A stretch of 64,000 nt of DNA from Archegozetes longisetosus (GCA_018873245.2 JAEMBT020000005.1:9932001-9996000), one strand, 5' to 3'. Positions 1 through 15,100 are shown, counted from the stretch's first letter. Translations and numbers: made by a program. Notes: generated from the sequence alone by a model not told the origin.

Positions 1-2723
1 TAATAGCATATAAACAATCAGTTAAGAGAAATAGTTTTTGTTATGCAAACCATGTGATAACAAAAGCAGTAAAATAGTTTTTTTATAGCTATGTAAATAT
101 TATTTTTAAGCTTTACTTTCAGTATAATTAATGTTTTAGGTTTGCATCTATAAGAAACTGAATTTGAACTTCATGTGAAGATCCTTGTACAACTACTATG
201 ATCCTTGAGAAAATAATTCTTTAAACTATTAGACTGTTAGAAAATTATTGGTAATTTATCATCTCATAGTTAATTAAACCAATTAATTCTAAGGATATTT
301 ATTTTATGTTCTGATTAAATAGTCTTGTCTCAATAAACCGGTTTAGTTAAGCTTAAATAGTATGCACTTATCTTGTTCTTACTAAATAACAATCTAATTA
401 CTTTGTTTGCATTTACAACAGTTTTCCAGTAAAACATCATAACCGATCACCTTTGTATCGCACACTTATCTTGTTGTTTTAGCTAAACAATTTAATTACT
501 TGTTCAGTGCCTATTTTCTAATGTTAACAGTGTTTGAAGACTTGTCTTCTTCCGAGTATTTAATAGTGTCCGTATTTAATGCTTATATGAGCATAAAAAC
601 GACACTTAATATTATGTATACAATAACTAATATTTTTTCTCCCAACTCAGCATTTTTTCCTTCACTTTGCTGAAACTTAATACTAAATAACTTTTAGCCT
701 GAATTTTTCCGATCGCTTATCGCCTGTTAAAATAAGCTCAAACTTATGAATCTTTTTCATATCAAAAACTTTTGTCACAATTTTATTCAATTTTCTGTTA
801 TTTTATATCACGTTTAAGAACATAAATGGCTTTTTGTTTTACAACAACCTTATTATAAACTATCACAAGGTCTTGTAGTTATTCTTTGAGTTATAAATAT
901 TTTTTCACTTTTTGAATAAGTTTTCTGTTGAAAAACATTTTAATCATATCTACAAAATCAAAACGTAACCAACTTTTTCTCAATAGGGTCTAAAGATTTT
1001 CAAAATTTTATGAGAAAAATAAATAGACAACAATAAAATTTTTCTAAAAATAGAAGAAACTTTTAAAATATACCTTTTATCTATGTTCTTGATTAAATCT
1101 GCATAAAATCTGTAATTCGAGTTTGAATTGTATCTATTTAGCAACTGATAGTCAATAAGGAAAATGATCACGAATGTAGATTAAAATAATTAATATCAGT
1201 TGTATGAGTGAATCATTTCCTGTTAATTAACCTGTATTTTGAAAGCAGTTAAAGAAAATACCTATTTTCATAAAGTCGCAAGAGCCTTAAAAATATTCAC
1301 ATAAGAGCTGATTGTTATGTAATTTGAAAATCAAAAGTATTCATATTTTCATAGCTTGAAATCATTTTATTCTTACAGGTTACAAATGACTTCTATATAA
1401 ATATTTCTTCACTGTAACGATTGATGCTTTAAATATATTCAAAGCTAAACCACAAAATTGTTTTAAAAATATTATTACAAATAGAGGATGAGAATAAAAT
1501 TGAAAATTAATTCAAAGTAATTCAGTAGAAAACCAATAATAAATCCATAATAAAACTCAATAAACTTTCTGAAATACATTTTCTCTCTTAATACAAAACT
1601 TTTTCCATCTCCTAAAGTAGTACTGATTTATCTCAGTAGAAGCACAATAAAAGTTTAAAATACTTTTTATTTAACTGAATCTAAAACACAAATATTTCTA
1701 AACTTAATAATAAAAAAATATATTTGTGTCCATCTATAACTCATAATAAGCTTATTACTACATATTCTGTATTATATTATTGTCCATTCAATAAATAAGA
1801 AGATATTTATTGTTCTCTTACTTATAATATACGACAGGATTTCTTACTATAGATAAGGGAAGGGATGGGAAAAAGAGAATTTCATAAAAATTTGAAATTC
1901 AAAAATCGATGACATTATTATGTTAAGAGAAAAAAATGGTATGCATTAAACTTTTATGTGATGTCACAATAAAAGAAGTAGAGAATGAAATTCCCCCGAA
2001 AAATGTTACTCATGTTAAAATATTCTGTTGGTTTCAGGCAGAGACTTGACATTTTTGGAAAGCAATTTCGGAAAAAGAGCCAAGATATTTTCCAAAAGTT
2101 ACAAAGTTTGAAGGATGTAGAGATAAATCGAAACCTAAATCTCACAGCTATTTCTTCTTTTGTTCAAACTAATTATTAAGCGTATTATAACTTAAATATT
2201 ACTCAAAACAAAAATCAGTTTCTAGTGTGATTTGTCAATATGAAAAAGTTATTTATTAAGTTTTAAAAAATGCATTCGAATACTGCCAGTAGTAAGATAA
2301 GACTCGGTTTATTAAGTTTAGTTGAAAATTAAAAAATTTTTTATTATAGTTCTTAGTGAAAACAGATATATTAAACCTCTACCAAAATTTAATTATAAAC
2401 ATTATTCCTTTGACATGAAAAATAAGTTTTCGAAATATTCAAGCAAAAGCAAAAGCTAATTTCCAAAAAGTGCAGTCTCTGGTTGTATGTTTAGTCCTAA
2501 CAAAACTTTATGAAAAACTTACATATTAAGCATAAAATATATTCTACCGATTGCTTCTCTTCTATTGTTTTCTTTGCTGAGAGGCATTTGAGGTAAAAAG
2601 TTTTACGGAAAGCAAAGCCCAAGAAGACCAGAATATATACAGAATTTTTTTTATTGTTATACTTATCTTGTTCAATATCATTATCTTTATGGAGAAGTTA
2701 TTTTTATTTTATCTTATTTTCAT

Positions 2724-2726
<3 letters not shown>

Positions 2727-2755
<29 letters not shown>
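2727..2755. repeat. (GA)n microsatellite
   Basis: About 14 uninterrupted GA units. Confidence 0.97.
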
Positions 2756-2758
<3 letters not shown>

Positions 2759-5654
2759 AACAAAATCTTATTCGCTAACCTTTTATTCGGTTTGACTTAA
2801 GGCTAAGCAGTTTTCTCTACCTTCTATTAAATAATTTGTTGCCTAAAAATACCTCTAAAAAGGACTCTTAAAAAATATCTTTCATGCTCTCCGGGTTTAG
2901 ACTTCTAGTCAACTGAAAGCTTAATGAACTTTTCGTTACTCCAATAGCAATTAGACTATAATCAGGATTTGCATTAATGGGTAGAATCGCCAAAATCGAT
3001 TAGTATTTCAGAGACAAATATTTTGATCGAATAAGTTATAATTTGATGTCTGCTTTGAATTTGATCTCTAGTCACTTGTTATTGATTTTCAATTACCCTT
3101 ATGTCCGATTATAATTGCATCAATTATTACTTACGGGTAAAATTAACATTCATTTTAATCTAATCTACAAGCATTTTAAGCTAAAACAATATTCCTATAA
3201 TTTAGTTTTACATTTATTCAATATACTCAAAACTGTAGATGACTTTAAAAGCTCAACAAAATCATTAAGTCTCTTGTCGTTGATGTAAGAAAAATTGTTT
3301 TACATTTTCTAAAAAGCAATTTTCTTAAGTATAAAATTAGACAAAATTATTTGTTTGGGAACATACCATAGATAATTTCATTTCTTTTAAACTTATTCTC
3401 TATAACTGGATTCTTAAAATCTCAGTTCGCAGTAGTTTAATGACAGACTTCTCTGATGAATTCATAAATCGATGCTTTCGGAAAATTGTTCGATTGATCG
3501 TCAATTAAAACGAAGAGTTCATAGCTTCAAATGCAAGTCTAAACATTTCAGGTTTTTATCAAATGTTTTCTTCAACGTTAGGTTAAATAGTTTCATAAAA
3601 ATGAAAAATAAATTCAGTTGGAGCGGTTGTTTTGATCTGATGACATTCGAATCCTATCCATCTAAATGAGATTATTTATAAATTGTTCACAGTATTTACA
3701 TTTACTCTCAAGCTCTGTGAACAAACATTCTATGCTTCGAGGAGACGTAAAATTGTGAAATCTTTATGATCCTCTTATGAAATTCATTTATATATAACTA
3801 AAAATTAGTTTGTTAAAGATGAATCTTTTACGAGCTCTGTCGACAATAAGCTATATCTCTGAAAAATATAAAAAACTTTAATATAGCTTCAATACTAATC
3901 AGTAATTAAAAATAATTAGTTCATAACTGAATCAAAATTTAATTAAACCCTAAAACCAGGGGCTATAAAAGTTTGGAAACAAAACGTAGTATAAATTAAA
4001 AAATATTATTTCTATTAATATTAATTTAGATTTTATGTGAAACGATCCATACTTTTGGGAAAAGTTTTTGCGGACTAATTACAAAGTTTTCTGAGTAGTG
4101 TTCTGAACACATTTTGATTATTTTTATAACACTAAACACAACTGTAATGAAGTAATTTATTAGAAGCATAATTATTACAATAATAAAATTCTTTATGCAA
4201 AAATTGCTTTAAGCTTGTTATTCATCCTATTTATAGTTTGAAAAATAGTTGAATTCTTTTCTATTAGAGTAGGGTAACTACATACTGTTTGCAGCACTTA
4301 GACTGTTCTTCCAGAAAATAATTTGATTGCAATTTTTCAGTAATTCTCTTTATAATGAGTTACTAACAGAAAAAGTTTATTCAAAGTTAAATTTATTTAG
4401 TAATCTTTCAAACAATTAAACATTTATCTAAAAGTTTATCAACACTTAAAGCAGATTTAAAAGAATTATATCTAAAACTTTTATTATAACTTACATAAGA
4501 GTAAAGATAAATAATTCTTTTTCTTTTTGAGAAATAATTTTCAATAAAACTTTTCAATTAGGGCTTTAAGTGACATAAATCCGTTTGAATATTAGGTATG
4601 ATTAGCATTAATTCCCATAAGAAAAGGCATTAAATTTGAAGCGAAAACTGTCATCTGATGAATTGTTTGAAATTGTTTTCCGTGTTATAGATTTTTCTCG
4701 TATACTATATCATAATAGAAAACTTTTCAGCCTTCAACTTATTACAATAATAAAGAATTATTTTATTCTTATTAACACTTCTTATATTGTATTTATAGTT
4801 AAACCCTTTCAAAACTCTTTAGAGTAAGAATTTTTTGGCATCAAACAAAAGTTGAAATTTTCTTATACTTCTTCGGGATTCTTAAAATCTGTGACTATTA
4901 TTATGCAGATTCTGTCGCCTATCCTTAGATTCTGACAGAATATGGTATTAAAAGCGATATCTCTTTTTGATATAAGATCTAAAAAGTCTTATCGTTTCTA
5001 TCAAAAGTTTTATAAGAAAATTCTCTTTGGGCTTATTCTTCATGAATATTATTAGGCCTAAGTCTGCAGTTGATTTCCTATTTGAAAAATCTCTGGTTTA
5101 ATGTTGATATTTATGAAGGCATTAATGCCTTACACTCTTAAAAGTTATTTGATTTTTAGTCTAAAAAATAGTCAAATTTTCAAAAGTAGAAAAACTAAAA
5201 AATAAATTCATATTTAACAAAAAGTGCCAAAAAGCAATGCTTAAATAGCTAATCGAATTGATTCGAATCGTATTTAAATATCTAATTATAGAAAATTATG
5301 TTTCTCTTCATGAATAGCATATAATTCAAAGTAAAAAAATGTTTTTCTAAACTTTGTACTCTAAAGTCTAATTCAAAATGATCGCTAAACTTCACCCTCA
5401 AAGGCATTAGTGAAAGAAGAAGGAAAAAAATCGTCTTGCCTCTAATGAAACTAGATTTTTATGTTGAACCGATCGCTGATAGCAATAAATGCTTTATTTC
5501 TGTTAAGGTTAACTTTTTCTTCCCTACTAGCAGTCAATCTAGAAATATATTACTTTTTAGATTTTGAACAATTTCTCTTGCTTCAGATTATAATAAGAAA
5601 CCCATTGATGGCCATAGGCTTCAAATTTTCAGTAAAGATAATAAAAATTTTATA

Positions 5655-5667
5655 AATATATATATAT

Positions 5668-5720
<53 letters not shown>
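5655..5720. repeat. (TA)n-(TG)n-(AG)n compound microsatellite
   Basis: A short TA run passes into about 22 TG units (5671-5714) and ends in a few AG units. Confidence 0.97.
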
Positions 5721-5946
5721 GAAGTAAAAAATTTCTATTCAATAATCAACTGATTGAATGCATGCTTGAGATGAGAGCGTAATTAAAGCGTAAGAATAAA
5801 TCGATGACATGAAGGAAAAATTGATTTTTGAGTTAAACCCAATGTGCAGGTCTAGGAAAGAGTAGCACAGTCGAACAGTTTCCAGGTTAGGAATCAGTAG
5901 TGATTGTCCAATAGTTTTGCTAACAATTTAGTTGTTTTGTTTCTTA

Positions 5947-6003
5947 AGTCCTAAACATGTTATACAGTCCTAAACGTGTTATACAGTCCTAAACATGTTA
6001 TGC
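5947..6003. repeat. 3 x 19 bp tandem repeat
   Basis: Three copies of AGTCCTAAACATGTTATAC with one or two substitutions each, followed by a partial fourth (AGTC). Confidence 0.9.
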
Positions 6004-8568
6004 AGTCTGTTATGTTTATATTTAGATCCACTTAAGTATTAGTTCTATTTTTCTTCATCCTTTACATCCTGAATCGTCTATCAACTCATCTAGTTGTATA
6101 ACTAATACAGCACTATTGTTACAACATTTGACGAAGGCTAGTAATATGGGCTAATATAAGAATTGAATACCAAATAATTCATATGCGGATAGCTATAACT
6201 GACACCTAAACCAAAAGCCAGTACTAACCCTAATGTGTCAAAAGTTAAACATGAAAAATGATTGATAACTAACTTCTCTATAGATCCAGTAATACTTTTA
6301 TTCCTCATGCTGTAATAAATATAACACTAAAACATATCTCTTTTCCCTTTCATCCCACATCAGATCAAAGGTCAAATATTTGCCACGGAATAGCGGTGAT
6401 AGAGAACAAATTTCAGCCTTTAGTACTAAGCCATATAACTATATTATAAGCTCTCCTAAGCTCTAAATTATGAATTATTTCTGAAGTTATTTATTTGTTT
6501 TCTAACCTATCCTAATAACCAAAATCCCAAAATCGACCCTAAAATCAAACCCTTAAACGCTTTACTACTTAATTGTGAATTATATGTGATAGACCCATAA
6601 ACTCTTTTGAAACTTATTTGGTCCGCAATTTATTATATCTATTGAATCCTCACTTATATACTGTATATCTAGTAGCAGGAGAATATTTTCTTATGCTTCT
6701 TTCGTTTTTCTTTTGCAAACCGATAAATATAAAGATATAATGTGCTTAAAATTGATGCCAAATCAATGCTATACTTTTTCTACTTATTCTCTTTTTAAAC
6801 TCTTCTTCCTCAGTGTTTAACTGAAATATTCACCTGTCGTTTGAATGAAAATCATTGATATTTTCTTGGGCTACTAGTGATTTGTTGTTCTAGTACTGCA
6901 TTCCTTTTGAGGAAGATGCTTTTTTCTACACAAATCTTTCAAGATATTACGATTGCGTCAAAACAAGAGGTAGTTAAGTCATATTTTCTATACCCGAAAG
7001 TTATCTTTGGAAAACATTATCAGATTATTTACAATATTTTCACAGTAATTTCTAAACAGATTTCATTCTAAAAAACTGAATTTTAAACAATATTCATTTT
7101 GTAGGCATGTAACAAATTCAAATCTGGTATCGAAATAAAAACCAGATTTTCAAAAAATAAAGCTTTTCATAATTAGGAACACATTGATAATTGAATAGAT
7201 GAAGGACTTTCACAGCACTGCAAATCAATTGTTCGTTATGCCAGTTAACAATTATTATAGAGAATGTTCAACAGAATTATTGATTAGTCATATAAAGACA
7301 TGACTACACCTGACGCAGAGCTTTAATTATAGTTTTCTATCATATATATTAGTTATAATGTTATAGAAATTGTTTCATATCTTGAGAATCAGTGAACACC
7401 AGTTTTCATATTATCGCTGACTTTTTTTTGGGCAAACATTTAATGAAAAATGATTTTCTTCCGTATATTAAAGCCTATGAAAGAGTAGAGACTAAAAGAC
7501 AAACCATTAGAGATGTTTTGGTGAGTTTTAGGATAGGCCTAAAAAAAGATGTGTTGAGAGAAAACTTGGTTTCGGAATGACTATAAATTATGTCATTTTT
7601 TGAAAAGATTTCTAACTGTTTAATAGATTAGTCTAGATATCGATAATTGAAATGTGGATTTATTTTTTCCTCAAAAATACTATTTTTAAGCTTTACACTG
7701 TTACGGTTTAATTATTATAGAGCCTGATATAAATTGGGAGTTTATATACTTATTGATCAAATCTTGTTAGATTTACTTCAATTTTGCTTTTTGTTCATCA
7801 ATGCGAAATGTTTTAGATTTAAAACTGTAAATATTCAATAAACTGAAAAATTTATTTGATCTTTTGTTTGACAGGCAAGATTTTGGGCACACCAACTAGA
7901 TATGTTTATTTCTACTTTAAGTCCAAAAAATAATTCTGATTCAAATTCTTTAAACTTAATCTTTCACTAATTTTTTGGTTGGAAAGAGAATAATATCACA
8001 ATAGAAACCAATGAGTAGTATCAGATACTAGACAATGTATAAGCCGGTAATAGAGAGTAAAGCTTGAATAAAAACCACAAATGTGTACACAACCTATTGT
8101 CGGTTACAAAGAGTCTAAAAGCTGCATATTTCTGTTAGTTTACTATTTTATTGTATGAAGAAAATTATAACCCTTTCATTGTTGGAGTACAAATTGTCAT
8201 TAGCATCATGATAGCGTGAAATTATTTCAAAAATCCTTGTTAAAAGTTTAAGTAACGTATTTGTTTATTTTCAAGCATAAGATTTTAATTCATTCATCTA
8301 CTAATAGAATGAAATTTAATTAAAAGCTCTATTAACATACACTGTTAATTACTTCGAAATATATCAGACTCATAGCTACTTCAAAAAATAAAATTAATTT
8401 CACATCTCCTGAGGACAATATTCTTCATTAATTTTTCATGATTTAGCTAACTTAACACAAAATAAATTATAATTTACCTCAAATTCCACTAATTTAAAAT
8501 TAAAGCAAAAATACCAAATATGATTAAAGCTAACGATTAAATATTGCTAAAAATTTTAGAAAGGAGCA

Positions 8569-8613
8569 AAAAAGTTCACAACTAAAAAGTTCACAACTAA
8601 AAAGTTCACAACT
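8569..8613. repeat. 3 x 15 bp tandem repeat
   Basis: Three exact copies of AAAAAGTTCACAACT, 425 bp before the start codon of copy A. Confidence 0.92.
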
Positions 8614-9037
8614 AGACTCTCGATCTCAAAAAAGCAATTCTTTACTAAAGCTTAAAATCAGAAGTGCTTTAAAACTGATTACATATATATTATATAACAT
8701 TATCATGAGCTCAATATATTTCCAACGCTCATACCCTCCAAAAATATCTCCAGAATTAAACTAATGATAAGTGATTTTCTCTCCCTTTCACTCACTTTAC
8801 AATTTTTTTCTCTCTTATAGGATCAGCAATTTTGGTGACATTAAAGTATTTTTGGGCAGAAATAACATAAGAGAATAATTTGAGAGATTTTCTTCTCTTC
8901 TCGTAGACGAGATCGTAAAGAAGAAAAAGTTGAACAAAATTGGATTTTCTGGATATTTATTATCATAGTTTGCAATGAGATTGTGATAAATTTTGCTATT
9001 CATCTAAAAAAATTAAATTTTTTCTATCATCGAAGCC

Positions 9038-9116
9038 ATGATTTGCCAAAGTTGTGCTGATTTTGTGTTAAGACTTAATTGTTTTATATCGTTTTGGTGT
9101 CTGATTAGTGCTCAAA
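9038..9116 (+). CDS. kirre/rst: Copy A exon 1: signal peptide
   Basis: Encodes MICQSCADFVLRLNCFISFW and then CLISAQ: a short N-region followed by a hydrophobic core, as in a secretory signal. The start ATG is supported by copy B, whose first exon begins MICQNC and ends with the same Ala-Gln. The exon ends in phase 1 at a GTAATT donor. Copy B continues two codons further to a stronger GTAAGA donor, so this boundary is the least certain in copy A. The join to the next exon gives AQSLSPQRFEIEP. Confidence 0.75.
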
Positions 9117-12100
9117 GTAATTATGTTTTGGATTGATTTATATGACAATTACTTTTTAGAATAAGAGTGAATAATTAATAGAGATATAGCGTAACTTTCT
9201 GGCCATAGGTAATAGCATTTAGATTTAGTTCTTTTGTGGAATAATTTGAACAATTTTAACATATTTTCAGAGAGTTTGTAGAATAATTTGAATTTTTTGA
9301 GAGCCTTCATTTAAACAATTACTATCTTAAAAAAATATGACACTAAATGATGTAAGTCATATGTGTAATCAATCCATACAAAAGATGCGATAAAGGGAGT
9401 GAATTCCTGAGAATTTCATATCAATAGATATCAGTTACTGATTGCCAGTGAATTCAAACATAAAATCATTATATTGTAAAATATTTTTAAAAAAATTAGA
9501 CAAAAACCGCGGAACTAGTGGCATATTAATTATTAATTGAACGATTAATGTTTTTGATCTGACATACAGTTCTGATATAAATATTTTCTGAATAATTAGT
9601 GAAATTTTACAAATTCATGTCTTAACATCGAGTTTTTTTTCTGGACATAAGGCTTATCACCGCAAAGATTCGAAATAGAACCGAGTGATAAAACAGCAAT
9701 AGTTGGCGATACAGTAATACTTCCGTGTCGTGTCGTTAATAAAGTTGGAACACTTCAGTGTAAGTCTAGATTCATTTAATACAACTTCTATGATAAAAAA
9801 ATCTTGGTTTCATTTGTGAATATATACCTATATTTTCTCATGTAATCAATAACTGAGTAATGCTTAAAACCAATTGAATTCCATAATTATTTTTGGAAAC
9901 ATAGGGACTAGAGATGGGTTTGGTTTGGGAACAGAACGCAACCTGAATGGGTTCCCGAGATATACAATGATTGGAAATGATGATGAAGGTATCAAAAGAT
10001 TAATTTATTGTAATATACAGGGTAATCTCGTTATAACCGAGTTTTATCATGAACAAAAGTAGACAATTATATAATAATTGAATATTGGAATGACTTTATA
10101 ATAGAAAATATTATACATTTTTCAGGTGATTATTCACTTCAAATAAGTTCGGTGTCACTGGAAGACGACGCAACATTTCAATGTCAAGTCGGGGCCTCAG
10201 AAGGAGTTCGAGGCATTAGATCTCGAAGTGCATCGTTCAGTGTTTTTGTAGCTCCAGAACCGCCTATTATTGTTCAGGCGAAAGCACAGGGCGACTATTT
10301 GAGGACAACCGCTGGTATCACCATTGAGCTGACTTGTGAAGCCCACGCTGGCAAGCCTCCCGCAGAGGTATGCAATAGCTGTGTTTCTCAGTTCTATGGT
10401 GAAACCTCGCTATACTGAAGTTTTGGTAAAATTGAGTTTCGTTTCAACAAAAATGCGATTTTAAAATTAAATGACCTTTAAAAATTTCAATATAAAAATG
10501 ATCGATTTTAGAAAATCTTGATATAATGAAAACTCAATTTGACTAAAATATGACATTAGGAAATTTTGACACAAACAGTTTTTGATATGATATTTTTGTT
10601 GTAACGAAGTGTGTCTCTTGAACTTCACTATAACGAGGTTTGACTTTATTACGAAGTCTCGACTTATATCACACCTTAAAGGTTGAACAGATATAAAAGA
10701 GAAAATGAATTGTATGTGAGAGAAAAGTTAAACATTCTCTCAATTGTGGTCTGTATTGTATAAGAAAAAGTGAATCTCAGCGATAAAATGATAAATCACT
10801 TCTTGAATGTTGAATAACTACTAGTAGTTGTTATAGTCGAATAGGAAAGTGTAGGCAATTGACTGATAGTCTGATAGTTTGCAAAATTACAACTTTAGGT
10901 ACTGTTTGATAGCGTGTGAAGCTATCATTAAATTAGTTTTTTTTCTATATCTTTTTTAGCTTATATTAGTTTTTTAGGCAAAAATTAATTTATTTAATTA
11001 GTTTCAGTTAAGCGATAGTGAATATGTCTATACACTTGCATAAAAAGTTTGTTATTTATGCTCAACTATTGACTTATCTGAAAAAAATTTATAGCTCTGA
11101 AGCCAAATATTTATACCGAAAGTATTTTTCTAATCGCGTGTTTAAGTAGTATTAAGCTTAAAAGAATGTAATTTGATGTTAAGTCTCATAAGAATTTTAA
11201 TTTCGAAGATTATGTGCAACAAAATTTCGATTCAAATATTGATCAAATATATTCTGCTTTACAATCTGATAAGAAAATGATTTCTAGCTAAGTTCTACTA
11301 CCAATTCGCTCAAGCCTCATTATACTTAAATGAGAGAGGTTGGATAATTCAGTTAGTTACAGTAAGCTTTTGCTGTGAAAATTTGAAGATTATCTCACCT
11401 TTAGGAAAAAGTATCTAACTTTTCAATTAAGCTTTTGTCTTATGAGTATATTTTAGTTTTGGGAAAAATTCTTACTTTGAGCAAAAAAGTTCAACCACTT
11501 AGTACTTTTTAACAATTAATGGGCAGAAATTTTAGCGAATATCAAACTTTAATCGATAGGAAAAAAATTCAAAATTTTCTATTCCATATCTACCCATAGC
11601 TAAGTTGGTTGGACAACGAGGGAAACGTAGTAACAAAAGGCATAGCATATAGTACTTCGCTATTGAGTGATGGCAAGCGATCGAACGCGTTTTCGAAGTA
11701 TACGTTTGTGGCTTCTAGAGAATTCGACGGCAAAACGCTTACCTGCCGCTCAGAAAACCCCGCGATTAAGACACCGTTAAAAACATCAATACGTTTAGAA
11801 GTTAAATATCCTCCCGAAGTCAAGCTCAAACCTTCTTCGGCACAAGTACAAATCGGAGAAGATATTGAGATCTTATGTGAAGCGTACGGAAATCCTAATC
11901 AATTGGTCTATAAATGGTTCAAAAATGATGAGGTTATAGTCGGTGATCACGGGACGAACCTTGTTATGAAGAAGTTGACTAAAGAAATGAATGGAGAGGT
12001 CATTAGTTGTGAAGTTAGTAATAGTGTCGCCAGTAGTAAAGCAAAGTATACTCTGGACATAGCTTATGGACCAACTTTCAAGTCTCCTATGGAAACCGTT

Positions 12101-15100
12101 TATGGCGCGGAATTGGGACAAGATGTTAAGCTTAGGTGTGATGCTGACGGAAACCCGAAGCCCGATATAACATGGCTTATGATGGGCTCTAGTCAAGTCT
12201 TGAATACAGGCCCGGAGTTGATGATTAAAGCTGTGACTGCCGATAAAATTGGCAAATATATTTGTAGGGCTTCGGTTAAAGGGTTTCCAGAAATTTCGGC
12301 ACAATTATTCTTATTCATTAAAGGTATGATTATTTTTTTAACAAAGGGATTGAGGCACTTTTTGATAATTGAATTTTGAAATTATTTATCATATCAATTA
12401 TTTGGTTGGAAAGAATTAAATCATCCGGAAAAATTGTTTTTAAAACTTTTTTGAACAGAAATATTAGAAAAATTTGTTTGATTTAAGATTAAATTGATTT
12501 TGTTACAACTTGAAGAGCATTTGACAGGACAAATTTGGTCAATAACAGTGATTCGAAAATTCAGATGAATGTTCACATTTTACACAAATAAAGTTTATTG
12601 TACAGAAGTAAATCTTAAGGAGAACAAGTCTAAAAAATCTAGAGATCTGCTCAAAGAATATTGTAAAAGTTATTGATTGGTCAAAGAGTTATCCAAGCAT
12701 TAAATTGAGAATTCAATAGCAATAAAATCTATACAGAAGAAAGATAATCCTTTTATTCTGGCAAATATTTAAATAACACTCAATTATATGATAAAAAAAT
12801 ACTTTAATCTCTAACTTAAATATAATAAAACTACCTAAAGCTTCATTAACATCATAATAAAAAGTAGCATAACTTACAATAAAAAACCTACAGTAAATTA
12901 AATCCTTATTTAAGTTTGAGTCAAAATATTGACTCAGCAAATAATATAAATTCTAAATAACTTAATAACTAAAGCCAGGATCCCTTATCCTAAATAATTC
13001 ACACTTAAATCAAAATTCAAATTTATGGCCTATTAATAAACTAGTAATCTTTCAAAAGTAAATGTTTCAAAATAATCCTTTCGTGTGTTTATAGAGCAAT
13101 AATAGAAGTCTTAAAACTATTTAATTGTTGTTCAGGTCCTCCACGTATCAAAAAGCCATACTCACAGTACGGATTCGTTGGCGAGGTAGTAAAAGTTGAA
13201 TGTTTGATAGAATCAGTTCCAGCACCGACAAAAATTTTATGGTACCATAACTCACAGGTCTGTATAGAAGTAACTTATTCGTTTAAAAAGAAAAGGCATA
13301 AGTCACATAGAATGCCTTACAGACTTAGGCCATTCTTATTTTCGATCTAAAAATAGGTTCTATAAAAGTAACTGACTGATTTTAGAAAGGGCGTAAGCAA
13401 TGTGAAAATCTACATAGACTTATGCGCTTTTTCAACTTCAACTGTGGATAAGCTTACTTTCTCTCTATTGTGCTATTGTGTGCGTGCGATAACTATAACA
13501 ATAATAATAACACCACTTTTTATTAGGAGGCATTACCACATATTTTTTGTTTTCAATACTGTTTCGGTCATTCGGTTTAAGTGCCGGCTATAAATAAATA
13601 AATACCCAATTTGTTAGGCTTTCTGGCAAAGGCTATATATCATAGCATTTAGTTTATCTCTACCTCATTATGTTATTGTTATTATGATTTTTTCTATTGT
13701 AGCTGTTATTAGCGCTTATTGTTATGTAATTTTTTTATAGACTGTTGATGTCGATAATAATCAGGGTTTCGAGATCATTGAAGAGCCATATTACGAAGAT
13801 TCAACTCTCAAATCTGTTATTGTGATCCATAAAGCAAAACTAGTAAGCTGAATTTCTTATATTCATTATGTTTAAAAAATATGTTCATTGATTAATTGAA
13901 TAGAAATTCTAGCAGATTTGTCTAACTGAATAACTTTCTTTCTACAAGTTGTAATATCGATTTTCGAGTGTTTCATAGTCTTCAGTCAGTTTTAATACAT
14001 CAAATAAGTGGATTAGCAACTGTGTTTAATCTTTTAAAAATTCATAATAGAGTGATTATTATATTTTGTTGACCAATAGAACTAAATAACAGTCTGTAAT
14101 AAACATAGTAAATTCTTTATCTCTATTTCATCTTGCCCATATCATCAACTTGTTCGTGACAAATTAGATCACGACTTATGCTAACTGGAAAATTCTTAAA
14201 TCAATTTTTCAACTCTGATAATGAGAAAATGATTTCTAGTTTCAATCATGATTACATTCATCTCAATAGGAATTTTATTATTCGATTGTTCTCCATTTTC
14301 ACTCTGAAAGCTGTAATAAAATTGGTAAAATATTTTGATAGATTGAAATTAGTGATATTCCCGTGGCTATTTCTCCATAAATTAGTTTGTTATTATATAC
14401 TGTCTGTTGAAAAATCTTTATTTCCCCTCTGAACTATTAGTGAGTCAAAATTTTGATCACTTTTCTATTTGGTAAAACTGAATTACAGGCAATAAATATT
14501 ACATATGATAAGAAGTTAACTGACGAAATAGTTGAAAAAATTCTGAAACTCAAATATGGAAATAGGTTAATTTACTGACTTGAATAATAAAATTAGTTGT
14601 TATCTATCTGTTGCACGTCGAAGAAAGGATTTTAATATTTAACTAATTTTCAGCAAAAATAAATTAGGTCTAAATGTTAGCATTAAATCATGTTGCTTTA
14701 AGGTCAATGTAATCTAAAACTATGGTTTTACAAATTGAACTTTCTATTCAATTTTATTCCTACCAACTTTGAACCACAAACTGTAATGACAACATAAATA
14801 ATTTTCTCAATTGTTTGTTATGCATATCGTTCAGGTTAACGAGTCACTATTATTAATTCATTGGATAAATTCACTAACTAGATAGCTTCTATCAAATTTT
14901 TCATACTATAACTAAAATTCTACGTGTCTGTAATCAAAATATAATCCTTTTAATAAGACATAAATAATTGAATAAGTATTGAATTTAATAAAATATCGAT
15001 GACTATGCTATAGGATTCTAAGAAATTCGACAAGTAACTTTTCGACTTTAACTTATTTTCAACGGACAGAAACACATGGTTGTGTTGAATAAAATGTTTC

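Larger units (their letters stand above)
1..9037. other. AT-rich DNA upstream of copy A, no supported gene
   Basis: Reading frames here are short and full of Phe, Ile, Lys and Asn, as expected by chance at this base composition. I see two microsatellites (2727-2755 and 5655-5720) and two short tandem repeats (5947-6003 and 8569-8613). The region must hold the promoter and 5' UTR of copy A, possibly with noncoding exons, but I cannot place them. Confidence 0.5.

Noticed and set aside
1985..2179. 64-codon plus-strand frame with a TTTCAG inside and an overlapping antisense frame
   Set aside because: No donor, no homology that I recognise, and equal open length on both strands.
7392..7571. Exon-like frame ending at a GTGAGT
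   Set aside because: It has a reasonable donor but no upstream exon or recognisable protein. It lies too far from the copy A start to be tied to it.
11873..12304. 143-codon minus-strand frame inside copy A exon 5
   Set aside because: It is an antisense shadow of the Ig3-Ig4 coding sequence.
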